DNA from: Streptomyces sp. NBC_00250
GTDB taxonomy: Bacteria; Actinomycetota; Actinomycetes; Streptomycetales; Streptomycetaceae
Direction of reading: 5' to 3'
Assembly: GCF_036192275.1 (NCBI RefSeq)
Contig: NZ_CP108088.1
Coordinates: forward strand, 1,736,001 to 1,800,000
Length of the DNA: 64,000 bases
Shown here: one piece after another, positions 37,939 to 46,436 of the stretch
How the letters are laid out: every line of letters begins with the position of its first letter
Position numbering within the stretch: position 1 is the first letter of the stretch
Made by a program: the position numbers and the translations under genes
Notes under the pieces: generated by a model
The model's input: only the letters and a program-made list of their open reading frames with translations
Told to the model about the DNA's origin: nothing
The model's database searches: none

Positions 37939-38919
37939 TCAGATGCTCACGCCGTGCGAACGCAGGGCGGAGATCGGGTCGATGTCGGAGCCGTACTCCG
38001 GCCCGGTGCGCATCTCGAAGTGCAGGTGCGGTCCGGTGACGTTGCCGGTCGCGCCGGAGAGACCGATCTGCTCTCCGCCGCTCACGGTCTGGCCGGCGGA
38101 GACGGAGATCGAGGAGAGGTGGGCGTACTGCGAGAAGGTGCCGTCGGCGTGCTGGATGACGACCTGGTTGCCGTACGCGCCGCCGTCGCCGGCGGAGTAG
38201 ACGGTGCCGGGGCCGACCGCGACGATCGTGGTGCCGGTGGAGGCCATGAAGTCGACACCGGTGTGGTAGCCGGAGGACCACATCGAGCCCGCGGCGCGGT
38301 ACGGGGTGGACATGCCGCCGCTGACGGGGGCGAACCAGCCGGAGGCGGAGGTCGCGCCGGCCGAGGAGGAGCCGGACGACTGGGTGCTCGCGGCCGGGGC
38401 GGCGGCGCGCTCGCTGCTCCGGGAGGCGCGCGCGGTGTCGCCGTTCTTCGCGGAGCTCTTCGTGGAGGCCTTCGCGGTGCTCTTGGGGGCGGCGGCCTTG
38501 GCGGTGCTCTTCGGCGCGGCGGCCTTGGCGGTGCTCTTGGCGCCGAGGGTGAGCTTCATGCCCGGCAGGATGAGCGAGGGGTTCTCGCCGACGACCTGGC
38601 GGTTGTCCGCGTACAGCTTCTGCCAGCCACCGGTGAGGTGGTGCTCGGCGGCGATCTTCGACAGGTAGTCGCCCCGCACGACGGAGTACGTCTTCGGCGC
38701 GGCCTTCGTGGTGGCGGGCGCGGCCTTGGCGGAGGCGGGGGCCTTCACCTGGGCGGCGGCGGTGACGGCCTGGCCGGGAGCGGTGGCCGGGGCGGCGGCG
38801 TGGGCGCCGGTGGCACCGAGGAGCGGGAGGGCGACGACGGCGCCTCCTGTACCGGCGGCGGCGATTCCGCGGGTGAGGCGGTTGGACTTGATGCGGCGGT
38901 GCTTACCCTTCGCGGGCAT
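37939..38919 (-). CDS. Secreted LysM/M23 metallopeptidase
   Basis: Start ATG 38919 with GAGAGG upstream. 326 residues: a signal peptide (AAAGTGGAVVALPLLGATG, then AHA-A), an Ala/Pro linker, one LysM domain (about 76-125, YSVVRGDYLSKIAAEHHL...), Lys/Ser/Ala repeats (KSTAKAAAP x3), and a C-terminal M23 domain with HTGVDFM and HLHFEM zinc residues. It should bind peptidoglycan and cut cross-bridges, probably in germination or growth. Its leader carries a c-di-AMP riboswitch. Confidence 0.92.
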   Translation of the reverse strand: MPAKGKHRRIKSNRLTRGIAAAGTGGAVVALPLLGATGAHAAAPATAPGQAVTAAAQVKAPASAKAAPATTKAAPKTYSVVRGDYLSKIAAEHHLTGGWQKLYADNRQVVGENPSLILPGMKLTLGAKSTAKAAAPKSTAKAAAPKSTAKASTKSSAKNGDTARASRSSERAAAPAASTQSSGSSSAGATSASGWFAPVSGGMSTPYRAAGSMWSSGYHTGVDFMASTGTTIVAVGPGTVYSAGDGGAYGNQVVIQHADGTFSQYAHLSSISVSAGQTVSGGEQIGLSGATGNVTGPHLHFEMRTGPEYGSDIDPISALRSHGVSI

Positions 38920-38937
38920 GGCGAATTCCTCTCCGGC

Positions 38938-39102
38938 GCCTGCGAGGTGAGCTGTCGGGTTCGGACTGGAGATGCCCGGCCGCGTTCTCACGCGGCTTCA
39001 CCCCAAGCCGTCCTGCGTCGCGGGACCGGCGTACTTCCTGGGTCCCCCGCTCCTGCCACGCATGGGATGAGTGGAATTCCGGACGGTGGCAGGATTCGGC
39101 GG
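38938..39102 (-). ncRNA. c-di-AMP riboswitch (ydaO-yuaA type)
   Basis: On the minus strand the leader shows ydaO hallmarks in order: CCGCCGAATCCTGCC, then GGCAGGAGCGGGGGACCCA, GGGGTGAA, and CCGAACCCGACAGCTCACCT followed by CGCAGGCG. The GGGGACCCA and CAGCTCACCTCGCAGGC blocks are typical of Streptomyces copies before cell-wall hydrolase genes. High c-di-AMP is known to turn these genes off. It ends about 20 bases before the peptidase start. Confidence 0.9.
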
Positions 39103-39121
39103 TCCGACCGGATTGACGGTG

Positions 39122-39151
39122 ACGCTAGACGAGCGGGGTCTGCGCGAACAA
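39122..39151 (-). promoter_or_regulatory. Promoter of the riboswitch-peptidase transcript
   Basis: Minus-strand TTGTTC (39146-39151) and TAGCGT (39122-39127), 18 bases apart; start expected near 39115, just upstream of the riboswitch. The rest of the gap (39152-39471) shows only a TATACA -10-like box at 39338-39343 that might serve the rightward phosphatase gene. Confidence 0.5.
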
Positions 39152-39471
39152 GCCAATGATTTCCAACGGCTTTCCCCGTGCGGCCTTTCACCCGGAATTC
39201 CGGTCACCCTCCGTGGATGACGGGCCCTCGATTTCCTTTTTCCGTACGGCAATTGCTCAGGGCCGACGGCCACGATCCGTCACTTCTATGACCCTGCTCA
39301 CGCGCTCGGGCCCATCTCGCCCGTAAACAGGGCGCGTTATACACAACGCCTCAATTCGGACAGATCCCCCATTCCCGTCCAGGGGGGTGCGCCATCGCGG
39401 CCCCACCTGGATGATTGCCCGTGGAACCGATCGCGCATCGGTCATCCGAACGTCGACCATCAGGAGCATCC

Positions 39472-40293
39472 GTGACGCAGCAGCTGCCGCAGGTCCCGCC
39501 CATCGAAGCGAACGAACCCGAGCTGGCCGAGGTCCGCAACTTCCGGGACGTGGGCGGCCTGCCGACGACGGACGGGCGCGCCGTGCACCCCGGCCGCCTC
39601 TTCCGCAGCGGCCACCTCGCCCACGCCACCGAGGAGGACGTCGTCTTCCTCGACTCGCTCGGACTGCACACCGTCTTCGACTTCCGGAACCTGGTCGACC
39701 GGAAGGTCGAGGGCCAGGACGTGGACCTCCCCGGCGTGCGGAACGTGAACATACCGCTCAGCGATCCGGCCGCGGGCAAGGAGTTCTGGAAGCTGGTCCG
39801 CGAGGGCGACATCGAGCAGCTGCGGGAGCTCCTCGGCGACGGCAAGGCCGCGACCCGAATGTCCGACTCGTACCGGAAGATGATTGTCGAGCGGACCGAG
39901 GAGCACAGCCGGGTCCTGCACTCCATGGCGGAGGACAGCCTCCCCGCCCTGATGCACTGCGCGGCCGGCAAGGACCGCGCCGGGCTGTCCATCGCGATCA
40001 CCCTGCTCGCCCTCGGGGTCGAGCGGGAGGCGATCGAGGCCGACTACGTGAAGTCGAACGCCCCGCACCGCCGCTACAAGGTGCGCCGCAGCTCCACCGA
40101 CCCGGACGCGATGTCGCCCGAGGTGATGGAGCTGCTGAGCCCGCTGTTCGACGCGCGGGTGGAGTACCTGCGGGGCGCCTTCGAGACGATCGAGGCGACC
40201 TGGGGCTCGGTGGACGCCTACCTCACGGAGGGCCTGAAGCTCTCTCCGGAGACCCGCGAGCGCCTGCGGGAGCGTCTCCTCACCGAGGCGTGA
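39472..40293 (+). CDS. Tyrosine (dual-specificity) phosphatase
   Basis: GTG 39472 follows CAGGAGCATCC. 273 residues with a Tyr_phosphatase3-type fold: NFRDVGGLPTTDGR near the start, then the active-site loop MHCAAGKDRAG with Cys163 and Arg169 (C-x5-R). The Lys/Asp in KDR is typical of the lipid/protein phosphatase PtpB-like group. It may act on phosphotyrosine or phosphoinositides. Monocistronic by layout. Confidence 0.88.
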   Translation: MTQQLPQVPPIEANEPELAEVRNFRDVGGLPTTDGRAVHPGRLFRSGHLAHATEEDVVFLDSLGLHTVFDFRNLVDRKVEGQDVDLPGVRNVNIPLSDPAAGKEFWKLVREGDIEQLRELLGDGKAATRMSDSYRKMIVERTEEHSRVLHSMAEDSLPALMHCAAGKDRAGLSIAITLLALGVEREAIEADYVKSNAPHRRYKVRRSSTDPDAMSPEVMELLSPLFDARVEYLRGAFETIEATWGSVDAYLTEGLKLSPETRERLRERLLTEA

Positions 40294-40300
40294 GCGGGAT

Positions 40301-40456
40301 CTACTGGTTCTGCCCGCCCAGCATGAAGAGCAGGTAGAGGAAGCCGGCGAAGAGGTGGCCGGCGACCAGATAGGCGAAGAGGCGGAGGACGAGACCCTTG
40401 GGGAACTTGCCTTCCCCGCGCTCCTCGCCAGTGACGGTTCGTGACTTCTCGGACAT
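40301..40456 (-). CDS. Small membrane protein (DUF6126-like)
   Basis: 51 residues from ATG 40456: polar start (MSEKSRTVTGEERGEGKFPK), one hydrophobic helix (GLVLRLFAYLVAGHLFAGFL) and a short end. In Streptomyces a small DUF6126-like protein follows XRE-cupin regulators, as it does here 32 bases later. Probably a single-pass protein acting with, or controlled by, the regulator. Confidence 0.7.
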   Translation of the reverse strand: MSEKSRTVTGEERGEGKFPKGLVLRLFAYLVAGHLFAGFLYLLFMLGGQNQ

Positions 40457-40488
40457 CTCGGTCTCTTTCCTGGAAGAGGCGGGCAGGG

Positions 40489-41145
40489 TCAGCGCCGGTG
40501 CGGGGTCCCGTCGCCGAGGCACAGCTCGGCGACGGGACTCTGCATCAGGGTGTGGACGAAGAGGAGCTCGGCCCCACCGGGGGTCGCGGCCCCGATCCGG
40601 TGCGGGGTGAGCGAGTCGAAGTGCGCACTGTCCCCGGGGTCGAGGACATGGACGGCCTCGCCGAGCGAGAGCCGCACCCGGCCCTCCAGGACGTGGATCC
40701 ACTCCTCGCCCGGGTGGACGCGCACGATGTCGGCCCGGGTGGCGTACGGCACGTGGACCCGCAGGCACTGCAGGGCGCGTCCGGCGCCGCCCACCTGGCG
40801 GTAGATCCAGCCGTCGGCCTCGACGGGTTCGGAGCGGCCGGCCCGGACGACGGGGTCGCGCTCGGACAGCGTCTCGCCGAGGAGCTCGGAGACCGTCGTA
40901 CCGTAGATGCGGGCGAGAGCGAGCAGCATCGGAAGCGAAGGCTGCCGGTTCCCCGTCTCCAGACGCGAGAGGTGGGCCGGCGAGAGGCCGGCCCGCTGGG
41001 CGGCGGCCTCCAGGGTGAGCCCCCTGCGGCGGCGCAGGGCCCGCAGCTGCGGGGCGACGTCGGGCAGGGCGTCGGAGGTCGCGAGGTCGGGCGGGACGCC
41101 CGGGGTGGCGGGGTCCGGGGAGGCTTCCCCGGGGACGTGGTCCAT
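40489..41145 (-). CDS. XRE-cupin transcription regulator
   Basis: 218 residues. HTH at about 30-85 (LRALRRRRGLTLEAAAQRAG then LSPAHLSRLETGNRQPSL) and a C-terminal cupin (about 135-210; VRVHPGEEWIHVLEGRVRL with E and H, then PGDSAHFDSLTPHRI). The cupin would sense a small molecule. A large palindromic region ends 22 bases upstream of the start, a likely autoregulatory operator. Forms an operon with the small membrane protein. Confidence 0.88.
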   Translation of the reverse strand: MDHVPGEASPDPATPGVPPDLATSDALPDVAPQLRALRRRRGLTLEAAAQRAGLSPAHLSRLETGNRQPSLPMLLALARIYGTTVSELLGETLSERDPVVRAGRSEPVEADGWIYRQVGGAGRALQCLRVHVPYATRADIVRVHPGEEWIHVLEGRVRLSLGEAVHVLDPGDSAHFDSLTPHRIGAATPGGAELLFVHTLMQSPVAELCLGDGTPHRR

Positions 41146-41166
41146 GCGTCCATTCCGCCAGGAACA

Positions 41167-41200
41167 TGCCTCTGAGGCAAGTTTCTTGCCTCAGAGGCAA
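41167..41200. promoter_or_regulatory. Double palindromic operator
   Basis: Two near-identical palindromes sit side by side: TGCCTCTGAGGCA (41167-41179) and TTGCCTCAGAGGCAA (41186-41200). Together they form a 15-base perfect inverted repeat (arms 41167-41181 and 41185-41199). The site lies between the XRE-cupin start (41145) and the aminotransferase stop (41220). Autoregulation by the XRE protein is the simple reading. Confidence 0.7.
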
Positions 41201-41219
41201 AAGTTCGGCTCCGGCCCGG

Positions 41220-42605
41220 TCAGCGCTGCGCGACCGCCTGCTTGACCAGGGTCTTCCCGAAGTCCCACATCAGCCCGCCACCACCGTGGGCCTCGTCCAT
41301 GACCGCCGTGAAGGCGGTGACGAACCGGTCCACGTCGGCCTCGTCGATGACCAGCGGCGGGATCAGCTTGATCACCTCCAGATGGTCCCCGGAGACCTGG
41401 GTGAGGATCCGGTGCCGCTGGAGCAGCGGGACGACGACCATCTGGGCGAAGAGGCCCTTGCGGGCCGCCTGGAGCATCGTCCAGCGCCCGCGCAGCCCCA
41501 GCGAGGACGGCCGGCCGAACTCGATCCCGATCATCAGCCCGCGCCCGCGGATCTCGTGGAGCAGCTCGTACCGGGGCACGAGCTCCCTGAGACGCCCGGA
41601 GAGCAGGTCGCCGATCCGGCGGGCGTGCGCGACCGTCCCCTCGTCCTCCATGACCGAGAGGACGGCGAGCCCGGCCGCCATGGCCTGCGCGTTGGATCCG
41701 AAGCTCGCCGAGTGGACCAGGACCCGGTCCATCGACGAATACACCTTCTTGAAGATCCAGTCCTTGCCGAGGGTGGCGCCGACCGGCACGTAGCCGCCGG
41801 AGAGCGCCTTGGCGACACAGACGAGATCCGGTTCGACCCCTTCCTCGTGCTGGTACGCGTAGAAGTCGCCGGTCCTGCCGAGGCCGGTCTGCACCTCGTC
41901 GGCGATGAGCAGCGCGCCGTGCCGGTGGAGCAGCTCCTGGGCGGCGCGCAGAAAGCCCGGCGGGGCCGCGTGGACGCCCTTGCCCTGAATGGGTTCGACG
42001 ACGAAGGCGGCCACGTCGCCCTTGCGCAGCTCCCGCTCCAGGGCGTCGAGGTCGCCGAGCCCGATCGCCGTGTCGGGCAGCAGCGGCGCGAAGCCGTCCC
42101 GGAAACCGTTCTCGCCGTTGACGGAGAGGGAGCCGGTGGTGAGCCCGTGGAAGGCGTGGGTGCAGTAGACGACCCTGGGTCGCCCGGTGGCGTACCGGGC
42201 GAACTTGAGGGCGGTCTCCACGGCCTCCGTGCCGCTGTTGCCGAAGAAGACCCGGTCGAGGTGCGGGCTGTGGGTGAGCAGCCGCTCGGCGAGGAGTCCG
42301 GGCAGCGGCTGGCAGTCGAAGCGGGTGAGGTCGGCGAGCTGGGCGTCCAGCACGTCGTGGAGGGCCTTGCGGACGACGGGGTGGTGCCGTCCGAGGCCCA
42401 TCACGCCGAAGCCGGCGAGCATGTCGAGGTGGTCGACGCCGTCGGCGTCCCAGAAGTGGGCGCCCTCGGCCCGCTCGTACACCTTGTCGAAGCCGATGGT
42501 GTGGAGCATGCGCGGCAGCTGGTGGTTGAGGTAGCGGGCGTGCAGCTCGTACCGCTCGCCGCCGCGCTCGGCGAGCAGCGCCCGCAGGTCGAACTCGCCG
42601 CTCAT
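41220..42605 (-). CDS. hpnO: Class III aminotransferase of the hopanoid operon (HpnO-type)
   Basis: 461 residues. PLP-enzyme features: FFGNSGTEAVETALK (about 118-132), HAFHGLTTGSLS, LLIADEVQTGLGRTG (about 229-243), and the lysine in CVAKALSGGYVPVGA (about 260-274). Last gene of the hop operon, behind hpnH. HpnO turns the ribosyl-derived side chain into aminobacteriohopanetriol. The order next to hpnH-hpnG supports that role. Confidence 0.85.
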   Translation of the reverse strand: MSGEFDLRALLAERGGERYELHARYLNHQLPRMLHTIGFDKVYERAEGAHFWDADGVDHLDMLAGFGVMGLGRHHPVVRKALHDVLDAQLADLTRFDCQPLPGLLAERLLTHSPHLDRVFFGNSGTEAVETALKFARYATGRPRVVYCTHAFHGLTTGSLSVNGENGFRDGFAPLLPDTAIGLGDLDALERELRKGDVAAFVVEPIQGKGVHAAPPGFLRAAQELLHRHGALLIADEVQTGLGRTGDFYAYQHEEGVEPDLVCVAKALSGGYVPVGATLGKDWIFKKVYSSMDRVLVHSASFGSNAQAMAAGLAVLSVMEDEGTVAHARRIGDLLSGRLRELVPRYELLHEIRGRGLMIGIEFGRPSSLGLRGRWTMLQAARKGLFAQMVVVPLLQRHRILTQVSGDHLEVIKLIPPLVIDEADVDRFVTAFTAVMDEAHGGGGLMWDFGKTLVKQAVAQR

Positions 42606-42618
42606 CGCCCCTCCGTCC

Positions 42619-43641
42619 TCACCCGTTGTTCCCGGAGACGGTCTCCCTGACCGCGCGCAGGGACTCCTTGAGGGAGCCCATGGTGGCGAGGACGGCGGTG
42701 GGCTCGTAGCCGCAGTGCGCCATGCAGTTGGCGCAGCGCGGGTCCTTGCCGCGGCCGTACTTGTCCCAGTCGGTGTCCTCGATGAGTTCCCGGTACGTGG
42801 GGACGTATCCGTCGCTCATGAGATAGCAGGGTCGCTGCCAGCCGAAGAGCGAGTAGTTCGGAATGGCCCAGGCGGTGCAGGGGAAGTCCGCCTTTCCTTC
42901 CAGGAAGTCCAGGAAGAGCGGCGAGTGGTTGAGCCGCCAGCGGCGCCGGTTTCCGCCGGCGAAGGCCTTCTTGAAGAGTTCGCGGGTCTGCTCCACGCCG
43001 AGGAAGTGCTCCTGGTCGGGGGCCTTCTCGTACGCGTACGCGGGCGAGATCATCATCTCGTCGACCTGGAGGTCGTCGTTGAGGTAATTGAGCACCTCGA
43101 TGATGGTCTGCGGGGTGTCGGTGTTGAAGAAGGTCGAATTGGTGGTGACGCGGAAACCGCGGCGCTTGGCCTCCTTGATGGCCGCCACCGCCTCGTCGAA
43201 CACGCCTTCCTTGGCGACGGATTCGTCGTGCCGCTCACGCAGGCCGTCGATGTGCACGGCGAACGCGAAGTACGGCGAGGGCGTGAAGTTCTCCAGCTTC
43301 TTGCGCAGCAGCATCGCGTTGGTGCAGAGGAAGACGTACTTCCTCTTGGCCACCAGCTGGCGCACGATCTCGTCGATCTGAGGGTGCATCAGGGGCTCGC
43401 CGCCCGCGATGGACACCATGGGGGCGCCGGATTCCAGGACCGCGCCGACCGCCTGGGCGACCGGCATGCGCTGCTTGAGGACACCTGCCGGGTGCTGGAT
43501 CTTTCCGCAGCCCTCGCACTTGAGGTTGCAGGCGAACAGCGGCTCGAGCTCGACGATCAGCGGGAACTTCTCACGCTTGCGGAGCTTCTGTTCGAAGAGG
43601 TAGGTCCCGACCCGGATGGACTGACGGAGCGGCATGGCCAT
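42619..43641 (-). CDS. hpnH: HpnH radical SAM adenosyl-hopene synthase
   Basis: ATG 43641 with GGAGGTGA upstream. 340 residues; CxxxCxxC at Cys38, Cys42, Cys45 (CNLKCEGC), IAGGEPLMHPQ, and late Cys motifs (CANCMAHCGY). HpnH adds 5'-deoxyadenosyl to diploptene, the first side-chain step. Length and start are standard. Followed downstream directly by the aminotransferase; the ispG and dxs genes present between them in S. coelicolor are absent. Confidence 0.93.
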   Translation of the reverse strand: MAMPLRQSIRVGTYLFEQKLRKREKFPLIVELEPLFACNLKCEGCGKIQHPAGVLKQRMPVAQAVGAVLESGAPMVSIAGGEPLMHPQIDEIVRQLVAKRKYVFLCTNAMLLRKKLENFTPSPYFAFAVHIDGLRERHDESVAKEGVFDEAVAAIKEAKRRGFRVTTNSTFFNTDTPQTIIEVLNYLNDDLQVDEMMISPAYAYEKAPDQEHFLGVEQTRELFKKAFAGGNRRRWRLNHSPLFLDFLEGKADFPCTAWAIPNYSLFGWQRPCYLMSDGYVPTYRELIEDTDWDKYGRGKDPRCANCMAHCGYEPTAVLATMGSLKESLRAVRETVSGNNG

Positions 43642-43648
43642 AACTCGC

Positions 43649-44320
43649 TCACCTCCTGGGGAGCAGCAAAGAACGGTGCCATTCGAAGAATGCGGGAAGG
43701 ACGGCACGAAGAACACGGAAGGCCGATATTCCCCCGCGTACCGTGCCGATCCGGACCAGTTCATGTTCTGGAGCGTCCACGACCACTCGGACGGCCGCAA
43801 CCGGGCGGGCGTCCGGCTCGCCGTCCGGTCCGGTACCGCGGCGAGCGGTGCCGAGCGTCGCCGCGGACTCCATGTCGACGGCGATGGCGCCGGTGGCCCG
43901 CAGCGCGGCCCGCTCGGGGCCGCGCACCACATGGTCGGAGCCGGTCAGCGGCCCGGTGTGGACGGCCCGCCCGGGCACGGCCCTGACCAGGGCCTTCACC
44001 AGGAGCTCGGTCCCGGTGCAGGAGATCGTGCCGTCGGGACCGCGGGTCTCGTCGGCGACGATCAGGTCCCCCGGGTGCATGCCGGGGGCGAGTCCGGCGC
44101 AGAAGCCGGAGGCGATGACGGCGGCGTCCCGCCATCCGTGCTCGCCGAGGGCCCGGGAGACGGCCCGGCGGGCCTTGTCCGGCCCCATGCCCGTACGGAG
44201 CACGGTGACGGGCCCGGGGGCGCCGGCGCGGTCCCCCGTGCGCAGGGCGAGCTGCTCGATGCCGAGGGCGCAGGCGATCAGCAGCGGCGGTGGGGCGCAG
44301 GGGCCCGGCTCGCGCCCCAT
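43649..44320 (-). CDS. hpnG: HpnG adenosylhopane nucleosidase
   Basis: ATG 44320 overlaps the cyclase stop (TGATG). 223 residues of the nucleoside phosphorylase family: VTVLRTGMGPDKARRAV, then VIASGFCAGLAPGMHPGDLI, and VDMESAATLG as the substrate-binding MES motif. It would cleave adenine from adenosylhopane to give ribosylhopane. Placed between shc and hpnH as in other hopanoid operons. Confidence 0.88.
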   Translation of the reverse strand: MGREPGPCAPPPLLIACALGIEQLALRTGDRAGAPGPVTVLRTGMGPDKARRAVSRALGEHGWRDAAVIASGFCAGLAPGMHPGDLIVADETRGPDGTISCTGTELLVKALVRAVPGRAVHTGPLTGSDHVVRGPERAALRATGAIAVDMESAATLGTARRGTGPDGEPDARPVAAVRVVVDAPEHELVRIGTVRGGISAFRVLRAVLPAFFEWHRSLLLPRR

Positions 44321-46329
44321 CAGCGGGCCTTGCCGGGCGAGGGCTCCCCGTACAGGTAGCGTCCGAGCGCCGTGAGCGGGAAGACCTGACGGTAGAGGTG
44401 GTAGTTGATCGAGAAGTCCCAGGGGAAGCCGGTGCCCGTGAAGTACGGCTCGTCCCAGGAGCCGTCCTCGCGCTGGGTCTCGGCCAGCCAGGCGACGCCC
44501 CGCCGGACGGGTTCGGAGTCCCGCTCGCCGGCCGCGAGGAGCGCGATCAGCGCCCAGCCGGTCTGGGAGGCGGTGGAGGCGCCGCGCCCGATCCACGCCT
44601 CGTCGTGGTACGAGCGGAGGTCCTCGCCCCAGCCGCCGTCCTCGTTCTGGACGGACCCGAGCCAGCGGACCGCCCGGCGGATCGCCGGATGGGAGACGGG
44701 CAGCCCGGCCGCGGTGAGCGCGGGGAGCACGGACCCCGTGCCGTACACGTGGTTGACGCCCCAGCGGCCGAACCAGGCGCCGTTCGGCTCCTGTTCGGCG
44801 AGCAGCCAGTCGATTCCCCTGCGGGTACGGGGATCCTGGGCCAGTCCCTCGAAGGCGAGCATCTCCACCACATGGGCGGTGACGTCGACGGAGGGCGGGT
44901 CGATCACCTCGCCGAAGTCGCAGAACGGCAGCTTGTTGGGGAGGGCACTGGTGTTGTCGGCGTCGAAGGCGCCCCAGGCGCCGCCCTTGGACTGCATGCC
45001 GAGCGTCCACCGCGCGCCCCGGACGACGGCCGCCTCCAGCCGGGCGGGGTCGGGGTGCCTGACCCTGCGGAGGGCGAGGAGGACCTCGGCGGTGTCGTCG
45101 ATGTCGGGGTAGTTGTCGTTGTGGAACTCGAACGCCCAGCCTCCCGGGGGCAGTCCGGGCCGCCGTACGGCCCAGTCCCCGGTCCGGGTGATCTCCTCGT
45201 CGAGCATCCAGTCGACGGCCTTCACCAGGGCCGGGTGGTCGGGTTCGAGCCCCGCGTCGGCGAGCGCGATGGTGGCGAGACAGGTGTCCCAGACGGGCGA
45301 CTGGCACGCCTCGATCATCCGCGAGCCGTCCTCGCGCCACACGGCGAACCGGTCGAGCGATTCGAGTCCGGCCCGCATGACGGGGTGCTGGAGGTCGTAG
45401 CCGAGGAGGTGGAGGGCGATGACCGAGTAGACGGCGGGGGGCTGGATGCCGCCCCAGCAGCCGTCGTTCTCCTGGCGCTCGATGATCCAGCGCGCGGCCT
45501 GGTTCATCGCCGTCCTGCGCAGGGCTCGCGGCGCCACCCGGCGGTAGCCGTGCAGCACCTTGTCGAGGCGCTGGAAGAGCCCGTCCCAGCCGGTGGCCGG
45601 GGCGAGCGGCCGGGGCGGGTTGGGCAGGGCCGGGTCGGTGTGCAGCTCGTCGAGCGGGAAGGGCGCGGGGCGGACCGGGCGCTTCGCGGAGACCACGGTG
45701 AGCGGCACGATGGTCTGCCGGGCCCAGCAGCCGAAGTCGTAGATGTTGAGCGGGAACCACTTGGGCAGGAAGATCAGCTCAGGGGGCAGCTCGGGCAGGT
45801 CCTCCCAGCGCCACCAGCCGAAGAGGGAGAGCCAGATCCGGGTGAAGACCCGGGCGGCGGCGATCCCGCCCCCGGCGCGGACCCAGGCGGCGGCGCGGGC
45901 CATGTGCGGGGCCTCGGGCAGGTCTCCGGCGAGGCGCAGGGCGACATAGGCCTCGATGGTGGCGGAGAGCTCGCCGGGTCCGCCGTAGAAGGTGGCCCAG
46001 GCGCCGTCCTCGCGTTGCTGCCGGCGGATGTGGAGGGCCGCGGCGCGGGTGGTGTCGGCGTCGAGGATGCCCAGGAACTGGCGGAGGAGGAGGTCCTCGG
46101 CGTCCATGGTGACGTTGGTCTCCAGGTCGCCCTTCCACCAGCCCTCCGGGTCCTGTCGGGCGAGGAGGTGCCCGACGGCCCGTTCCGCCGCCCGCGCGGC
46201 GGCCCCGTCGAGGCCGGGCGCGGCGGTCCCGCCGAGCCCCGACGCGGACGCGTCGGTGTCGTTCGTGTTGCTGGCCGCGGCTGCCCGGGGGCCCACGGCC
46301 CCGGCGCTTCCGTCGGTCGTCGCTGTCAT
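44320..46329 (-). CDS. shc: Squalene-hopene cyclase
   Basis: Start ATG 46329 with AAGGGGAAGCC. 669 residues; protonating motif DIDDTAE at 409-415, several QW repeats (QxxDGxW types such as RQENDGCWGG, RREDGAW, VQNEDGGWGE, TQREDGSWDE), and an aromatic lining. It cyclises squalene to hopene/hopanol at the membrane. A variable, low-complexity N-terminus (1-40) is typical for Streptomyces. Central enzyme of the hop operon. Confidence 0.95.
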   Translation of the reverse strand: MTATTDGSAGAVGPRAAAASNTNDTDASASGLGGTAAPGLDGAAARAAERAVGHLLARQDPEGWWKGDLETNVTMDAEDLLLRQFLGILDADTTRAAALHIRRQQREDGAWATFYGGPGELSATIEAYVALRLAGDLPEAPHMARAAAWVRAGGGIAAARVFTRIWLSLFGWWRWEDLPELPPELIFLPKWFPLNIYDFGCWARQTIVPLTVVSAKRPVRPAPFPLDELHTDPALPNPPRPLAPATGWDGLFQRLDKVLHGYRRVAPRALRRTAMNQAARWIIERQENDGCWGGIQPPAVYSVIALHLLGYDLQHPVMRAGLESLDRFAVWREDGSRMIEACQSPVWDTCLATIALADAGLEPDHPALVKAVDWMLDEEITRTGDWAVRRPGLPPGGWAFEFHNDNYPDIDDTAEVLLALRRVRHPDPARLEAAVVRGARWTLGMQSKGGAWGAFDADNTSALPNKLPFCDFGEVIDPPSVDVTAHVVEMLAFEGLAQDPRTRRGIDWLLAEQEPNGAWFGRWGVNHVYGTGSVLPALTAAGLPVSHPAIRRAVRWLGSVQNEDGGWGEDLRSYHDEAWIGRGASTASQTGWALIALLAAGERDSEPVRRGVAWLAETQREDGSWDEPYFTGTGFPWDFSINYHLYRQVFPLTALGRYLYGEPSPGKAR

Positions 46330-46436
46330 GGCTTCCCCTTTGCGCAGTCGGTTACTTCTGCTTCTACGGGTCTGCCGTCGGCCGGCGCCGGGTGGCACCG
46401 GCCGGCGACCGCGAACTCATATCAGGGTGATGGTGA

